From Denitratimonas sp037478135 (GTDB lineage: Bacteria > Pseudomonadota > Gammaproteobacteria > Xanthomonadales > Xanthomonadaceae): a DNA stretch of 64,000 nucleotides. The DNA lies in NCBI RefSeq assembly GCF_037478135.1, contig NZ_JBBHDV010000003.1, positions 186,001-250,000 of the forward strand, written 5' to 3'. Below, piece after piece: positions 61,671 to 64,000 of the stretch. Positions within the stretch are counted from its first letter, which is position 1; every line of letters starts with the position of its first letter. The notes under the pieces were generated by a model. The model did not search any database. It had not been told where the DNA came from and was given only the letters and a program-made list of their open reading frames with translations. A program made the position numbers and the translations under genes.

Positions 61671-62192
61671 TGACACAGGATTCCTGAATTGTAGGGGGGA
61701 TGCAGGAAGTGAAGCGGCTCCTTGTGCAAGCCGTGCCACCGTCCACGATCATAGCCACGCGGCACCGCCGCTGCACGGGCACGAACTGTGAACTGCGGCA
61801 CGGCCTGACGCACGGCTGGCCGTGTTGCTGTCGCTTCCGTACCTGGCGGCGTTGCATCAGGATGCACGGTGGCCGGCGGCCTGGACACCAGGAGTGACAG
61901 CCGAAGCCCGCCAACCACTACGGGAACAGGGCCGCCATGGCTATAATCTGGCGTTGCCTTCAGCCCGCGATCCGAATATTCCGGACTGCTTGTCTGGCAT
62001 CCTGCATCGTGACCTGCCGGTCACTGTTTCCGACGGTCCTGTGAAGCACAGGGCGTTCGCCCATGTGCGGCGGGCAGTGCGCGCAACGCCGGTGCCGGTG
62101 GTGGTCCGCATGGCGGGCAGAGCAGGGCGGCCGCCGTGCGGGATGCGGCGGCGCTTTCCATTTTTCCACCCGCATTCTGAGCAGGCCTGCCC
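61671..62192. other. Intergenic region upstream of ileS
   Basis: A 522-base gap with no convincing gene on either strand. It carries a perfect TATAAT at 61942-61947 on the plus strand, without a good -35, which would give a leader of about 240 bases for ileS. Minus-strand TACAAT near 61690 may serve the exported protein gene. The leader has several GC-rich inverted stretches but no structure I could name. Confidence 0.5.
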
Positions 62193-64000
62193 GTGAGTCG
62201 CGACTACAAAGCCACCATCCATCTGCCCGCCACCGATTTCCCGATGCGCGGCGACCTGCCCAAGCGCGAGCCTGCGACGCTGGAAAAGTGGCAGAAGCTC
62301 GATGTCCACGCGCGCCTGCGCAGCGAACGCGCCGGCAAGCCGCGCTTCGTGCTGCATGACGGCCCGCCCTATGCCAACGGCGCGATCCATCTGGGCCATG
62401 CGGTCAACAAGATCCTGAAGGACATCATCGTCAAGTCGCGCTCGCTGGCCGGCTTCGATGCGCCGTATGTGCCCGGCTGGGACTGCCACGGTCTGCCGAT
62501 CGAACTGGCGGTGGAGAAAAAGCACGGCAAGGTCGGCGTCAAGCTGGATGCGGTGGCCTTCCGCGAAAAATGCCGCGAATACGCGAACGCGCAGATCGAC
62601 CTGCAGCGCGCCGACTTCAAGCGCCTGGGCGTGATCGGCGACTGGGACAATCCGTATCGCACCCTGGATCGCAGCTTCGAGGCGGCCGAACTGCGCGCGC
62701 TGGCGAAGATCGTCGGGAACGGTCATCTGGCGCGCGGCGTGAAGCCGGTGCACTGGTGCTTTGACTGCGGCTCGGCGCTGGCCGAGGCCGAGATCGAATA
62801 TGCCGACAAGACCTCGTCGGCGGTGGATGTGGCCTATGACGCGGTCGATCCGACCGCGCTGGTGGCGAAGTTCGGCGTGACCGATCTTCCCGCCGATGCC
62901 ATCGTTGCGGTGCCGATCTGGACCACGACGCCGTGGACGCTGCCGGCCTCGCTGGCAGTCTCGCTCGGGCCGGAACTGGAGTACGCGCTGGTGCGCGGCG
63001 CAACGCGTGAGGGGCGTCCGCTGTGGTTGGTACTGGCCGCCGATCTGGTCGAAGCCGCCGCCACGCGTTACGGCATCGAGGCACCGCAGGTCGTGGCGCG
63101 AACCACCGGCACAGCACTGGAAAACCAGCCGCTGCAACACCCGTTCTACGACGAGCGCCAGGTGCCGATCATCGTCGGCGACCATGTTTCGGCCGAGGAC
63201 GGCACCGGCGCGGTCCACACCGCGCCCGGTCATGGTCAGGAAGACTTCGTCGTCGGCCAGAAATACGGCCTGCTCGATGCCTACAGCGCGGCGCAGATCA
63301 ATCCTGTCGGCGGCAACGGTGTCTATCTGCCGGGCACGCCGATCTTCGAAGGCCAGTTCATCTGGAAGGCCAACGATGCCGTCGTCGACCTGCTGCGCGA
63401 CAACGGCCAGTTGCTGGCGTTCGAGAAGATCCAGCACAGCTATCCGCACTGCTGGCGGCACCGCACGCCGGTGGCGTTCCGCGCCACGCCGCAGTGGTTC
63501 ATTTCGATGGACAAGGCCGGGCTGCGCAGTGATGCGATGCAGGCGATTGCCGATATCGGCAAGGCCGGTGGCTGGTTCCCGGAATGGGGCGAAGCGCGCA
63601 TCCGTTCGATGGTGGAAGGCCGGCCTGACTGGTGCATCAGCCGGCAGCGGACCTGGGGTGTGCCGATCGCCCTGTTCGCGCATCGCATCACTGGCGAGCC
63701 GCACCCCGACACCGTGGCGCTGATGCAGCGCGCCGCGGATCTGGTGGAAGCCGAAGGCATCGATGCCTGGTATGCGCTGGATCCGGCCGACTGGCTGGGC
63801 GATGAAGCCGAACACTACGAAAAGGTCACCGACATCCTCGATGTCTGGTTCGATTCGGGCGTCACGCATGAAGGCGTGCTCGCCGCGCGTGGGCTGGGCA
63901 AGCCGGCCGATCTGTATCTGGAAGGTTCGGACCAGCATCGCGGCTGGTTCCAGAGTTCGCTGCTGACCGCCATCGCGATGGATCGCGCCGCCCCCTACCG
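62193..64000 (+). CDS. ileS: Isoleucyl-tRNA synthetase (partial, 3' end outside window)
   Basis: 602 codons of a class Ia synthetase run off the window end. The ATP-binding motif HLGH is at residues 66-69 after DGPPYANGAI, then GWDCHGLPIELAVEKK. The editing (CP1) domain includes WTTTPWTLPASLAVSLG and GTGAVHTAPGHGQEDF, so proofreading of Val-tRNA should be active. LEGSDQHRGWFQSSL is close to the end; KMSKS lies beyond the window. The start is GTG 62193, giving MSRDYKATIHLP. Confidence 0.97.
   Translation, partial: MSRDYKATIHLPATDFPMRGDLPKREPATLEKWQKLDVHARLRSERAGKPRFVLHDGPPYANGAIHLGHAVNKILKDIIVKSRSLAGFDAPYVPGWDCHGLPIELAVEKKHGKVGVKLDAVAFREKCREYANAQIDLQRADFKRLGVIGDWDNPYRTLDRSFEAAELRALAKIVGNGHLARGVKPVHWCFDCGSALAEAEIEYADKTSSAVDVAYDAVDPTALVAKFGVTDLPADAIVAVPIWTTTPWTLPASLAVSLGPELEYALVRGATREGRPLWLVLAADLVEAAATRYGIEAPQVVARTTGTALENQPLQHPFYDERQVPIIVGDHVSAEDGTGAVHTAPGHGQEDFVVGQKYGLLDAYSAAQINPVGGNGVYLPGTPIFEGQFIWKANDAVVDLLRDNGQLLAFEKIQHSYPHCWRHRTPVAFRATPQWFISMDKAGLRSDAMQAIADIGKAGGWFPEWGEARIRSMVEGRPDWCISRQRTWGVPIALFAHRITGEPHPDTVALMQRAADLVEAEGIDAWYALDPADWLGDEAEHYEKVTDILDVWFDSGVTHEGVLAARGLGKPADLYLEGSDQHRGWFQSSLLTAIAMDRAAPY

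Overview
This 64 kb window is a contiguous piece of a high-GC gammaproteobacterial chromosome, most likely Xanthomonadaceae/Lysobacterales. The pointers are the gene orders leuS-lptE-holA-nadD-rsfS-rlmH, hemA/prfA divergent from a TPR gene and lolB-ispE-tRNA-Gln-prs-rplY-pth-ychF, rplU-rpmA-cgtA with rpsT/murJ-ribF-ileS, a class II DAHP synthase, and the protein sequences themselves. The genus cannot be fixed from the sequence alone. No phage, plasmid, insertion sequence or CRISPR array is visible.

Layout. 1-8.7 kb: end of leuS, a GST-like gene, lptE, holA, nadD, rsfS, rlmH, then prfA and hemA on the minus strand, divergent from a TPR protein and lolB. 8.7-13.5 kb: ispE, tRNA-Gln, prs, rplY, pth, ychF. 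13.5-27.7 kb: tRNA-Tyr, -Gly and -Thr, tuf copy 1, tRNA-Trp, secE, nusG, rplKAJL and rpoBC, with a conserved rplJ (L10) leader and a hairpin between rplL and rpoB. 27.7-46.2 kb: the str operon (rpsL, rpsG, fusA, tuf copy 2) running into the S10, spc and alpha ribosomal protein clusters, ending at rplQ and a long hairpin. rpmJ is not at its usual place between secY and rpsM.

46.2-50.1 kb is the accessory part: three tightly packed genes for polytopic membrane glycosyltransferases of the GT-C type. One is GT39/PMT-like. The other two are tandem paralogues whose motifs match the eukaryotic ALG10/DIE2 alpha-1,2-glucosyltransferase family. The second ALG10-like copy has a one-base deletion, and its last 200 bases are almost identical to the first copy, which points to recent gene conversion. 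This is the most unusual part of the window.

50.2-64 kb: dsbB, class II DAHP synthase, a hotdog thioesterase with uvrA on the minus strand, rplU-rpmA with a clear intrinsic terminator, cgtA/obgE, rpsT (minus), murJ, ribF, an unrecognised exported protein (minus), and the first two thirds of ileS.

A family of G-rich/C-rich inverted repeats (built on GGGATTCGGGATT and relatives, always G-rich arm first) sits just upstream of rplY, ychF, rpoC, rpsH and cgtA. Most of the window is translation, transcription and envelope housekeeping on the plus strand. Very long open frames antisense to these genes are codon-bias shadows and were left out.
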